Of a stretch of DNA of 6,764 nt, positions 5,279 to 6,764 are shown one piece after another (within the stretch, counting starts at the first letter, position 1; every line of letters begins with the position of its first letter). The position numbers and the translations under genes were made by a program. The stretch is from an uncultured Planctomycetaceae bacterium (GTDB lineage: Bacteria > Planctomycetota > Planctomycetia > Pirellulales > UBA1268), in contig CAJAYZ010000012.1 in NCBI GenBank assembly GCA_903949225.1, positions 1 through 6,764 on the forward strand. The letters are read 5' to 3'. Below the pieces are notes generated by a model. The model did not search any database and was not told where the DNA came from. It was given only the letters and a program-made list of their open reading frames with translations.

Positions 5279-6764
5279 ATGTCTGGGGCGTCCGGAAGAC
5301 CTACCCTGATCGAGAAGCTTCTCGAGCCGGCGTCCTATCCCCATCCGGTCGGCCCCATCAAGCTCATTGAAACCCACATCTCGTATGTGTTTCTCACCGG
5401 GCCGTTTGCCTACAAGGTGAAGAAGCCGTGCAAGCTCGAGTTTCTCGACTTCTCCACGCTCGACCGGCGCAAGCATTTCTGCGCCGAGGAGATCCGCCTC
5501 AATCGCCGCTTCGCACCGGAGCTGTACCTGGAAGCGGTGCCGATCACCGGCTCGCCGGAGGCGCCCCATGTCGACGGCGCTGGCGAGCCAATCGAGTGGG
5601 CGGTAAAGCTCGTCCAGTTTGACGAAGCCAATCGGCTCGATGCCCGCTTCGAGTCAGGCAGGATCGATACGGCCGCGTGTCGGGAACTCGGTGAGGCGAT
5701 CGCCACGGTCCAGGCCGGGCAGGCCGTCGCCTCTGCGGAGAGTGGCCACGGCAGCCCCGGGCGGCTCCGCAAGGTGTTCCGGATGAATCTCGACGAGATC
5801 CGCCGTCACCGGCCTGACGCCGCCCACCGGGCCGATTGGATCGAGGCCTGGCTCGAGGGGAAACTGGCCCGCGACGAAGCCTCCTTCGAAGCGCGGATCA
5901 GCGCCGGGCGGATCCGCGAGTGCCACGGCGATCTCCATCTGGCCAATCTCGTCCTCCTCGACGGCCATCCCGTCGCCTTCGACTCGATCGAGTTCAATCC
6001 CGACTTACGCTGGATCGACGTCGCCAGCGACATCGCTTTTCTTTCAATGGATCTCGACAGCCGCGGCCGGCCCGATCTGGCCGCCCAGGTGACCAGCGCC
6101 TGGATGGAGGCCGCCGACGACAGGGCCGCCGCTTCAGTGCTCCCCGTTCACCGCGTCGCCCGGGCGGTCGTTCGCGCCGCCGTGGCGGCGATCCGCTCGG
6201 CACAGGCTGATTGCCCGCCGGAGGCGGTGGCCGCCGCGAGGCGCGAGGGCGACCGTTATCTCGATCTGGCCGAGCGGTTGGCGGAAGGGTCGCCGCCGCT
6301 CCTTTTGGTGACGACCGGCGTGTCGGGATCGGGGAAGACGACGCTCGCCGCGGAGTGTGTCGGAGCGTTTGCCGCCGTGCGGCTGCGGAGCGACGTCGAA
6401 CGGAAGCGGCTGTTCTCGATGGCGGCAACCGCACGGCCGGGCGACGACGACGCGGCCCGGGCCCTCTATGCGGCGGAGACGACGCGGCGGGTCTACGAGC
6501 GTCTGGCGATGCTCGCGCGCGGATTGCTCGAAGCGGGATCGAGCGTTGTCGTCGATGCCACCTGCAACACCCGCTCTCAGCGCGATCTCCTCGCGGCGGT
6601 GGCCCGCGACACCGGCACGAGGATCGTTTGGCTCGAGATCGATCTGCCTGCCAGTCTCCTCCGCGATCGGGTTACGGCCCGCGCTGCCGTAGGGCGCGAT
6701 CCGTCGGATGCCACGCCCGAGATTCTCCGCGCTCAGCTGGCCGCGCGCGAGCCGATACAGCCGG
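5279..6764 (+). CDS. Fused aminoglycoside-phosphotransferase-like and P-loop kinase protein, 3' partial
   Basis: The frame is open for 495 codons from ATG 5279 to the right edge without a stop. The start is supported by GAGG at 5268-5271 with a 7-nt spacer, and an ATG at 5266 is in another frame. Residues about 10-330 resemble the COG2187 phosphotransferase-like half: LIETHISYVFLTGPFAYKVKK at 29-49 supplies a candidate ATP-binding Lys, and CHGDLHLANL at 215-224 matches the kinase catalytic loop HGDxHxxN (D218, N223). FDSIEFNP at 234-241 carries the metal-binding Asp (D235). Residues about 340 onward form a COG0645-type P-loop kinase: Walker A GVSGSGKT at 347-354 (K353, T354), an LRSDVERKRLF segment, and a VVVDAT strand near 423-428. 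Relatives usually run little beyond 500 residues, so only a short tail is missing. Proteins of this layout are often annotated as bifunctional aminoglycoside phosphotransferase/ATP-binding proteins. No substrate is established, and drug resistance should not be assumed. Confidence 0.86.
   Translation, partial: MSGASGRPTLIEKLLEPASYPHPVGPIKLIETHISYVFLTGPFAYKVKKPCKLEFLDFSTLDRRKHFCAEEIRLNRRFAPELYLEAVPITGSPEAPHVDGAGEPIEWAVKLVQFDEANRLDARFESGRIDTAACRELGEAIATVQAGQAVASAESGHGSPGRLRKVFRMNLDEIRRHRPDAAHRADWIEAWLEGKLARDEASFEARISAGRIRECHGDLHLANLVLLDGHPVAFDSIEFNPDLRWIDVASDIAFLSMDLDSRGRPDLAAQVTSAWMEAADDRAAASVLPVHRVARAVVRAAVAAIRSAQADCPPEAVAAARREGDRYLDLAERLAEGSPPLLLVTTGVSGSGKTTLAAECVGAFAAVRLRSDVERKRLFSMAATARPGDDDAARALYAAETTRRVYERLAMLARGLLEAGSSVVVDATCNTRSQRDLLAAVARDTGTRIVWLEIDLPASLLRDRVTARAAVGRDPSDATPEILRAQLAAREPIQP

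Noticed and set aside
5924..5999. Aminoglycoside resistance gene
   Set aside because: The HGDLHLAN motif shows the phosphotransferase fold only. The fusion with a P-loop kinase places it in a chromosomal family not linked to resistance, and no mobile context is visible.
2..6764. Search for CRISPR arrays, tRNA or rRNA genes, insertion sequences and phage genes
   Set aside because: Reading both strands by eye showed no regular repeat-spacer series, no cloverleaf-like or rRNA segment, and no transposase, integrase or phage-like product.

Overview
The window is GC-rich DNA, dense in protein-coding genes, from a bacterial chromosome. Nearly every long open frame has a shadow frame on the other strand. 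Planctomycetota (Pirellulales-like) is my best guess. It rests on the alginate-lyase-fold protein, the small exported NTF2-like protein, the rhomboid with a long soluble insert, and the base composition. No rRNA or ribosomal protein is present to confirm it.

There are three regions. (1) Positions 2-829, + strand: the 3' part of an alginate-lyase-family polysaccharide lyase, cut by the left edge. (2) Positions 839-4436, - strand: a tight three-gene run, in transcription order a rhomboid intramembrane protease with a large N-terminal extension, a soluble SPFH/Band 7 protein, and a divergent NAD-kinase-fold protein. Gaps are 53 and 32 nt, and each gene has a recognisable Shine-Dalgarno sequence. 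The last gene meets the lyase tail to tail with only 9 bp between the stop codons. (3) Positions 4746-6764, + strand: a small exported DUF4440/NTF2-like protein, followed 65 nt later by a fused phosphotransferase-like plus P-loop kinase protein that runs off the right edge.

Regions 2 and 3 are transcribed away from each other across a 309-bp non-coding interval (4437-4745). It holds an exact 10-bp direct repeat at 17-bp spacing, a T-tract, and a small hairpin overlapping one of the rhomboid ribosome-binding sites.

The most interesting unit is the rhomboid-SPFH-NAD-kinase-like cluster. Rhomboid proteases and SPFH scaffolds act together elsewhere (PARL and SLP2 in mitochondria), so a membrane-quality-control or signalling module is plausible. 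The nucleotide-kinase-like partner, whose signature motif is altered, is the unexplained part. I saw no mobile element, CRISPR array, tRNA, rRNA or prophage gene.
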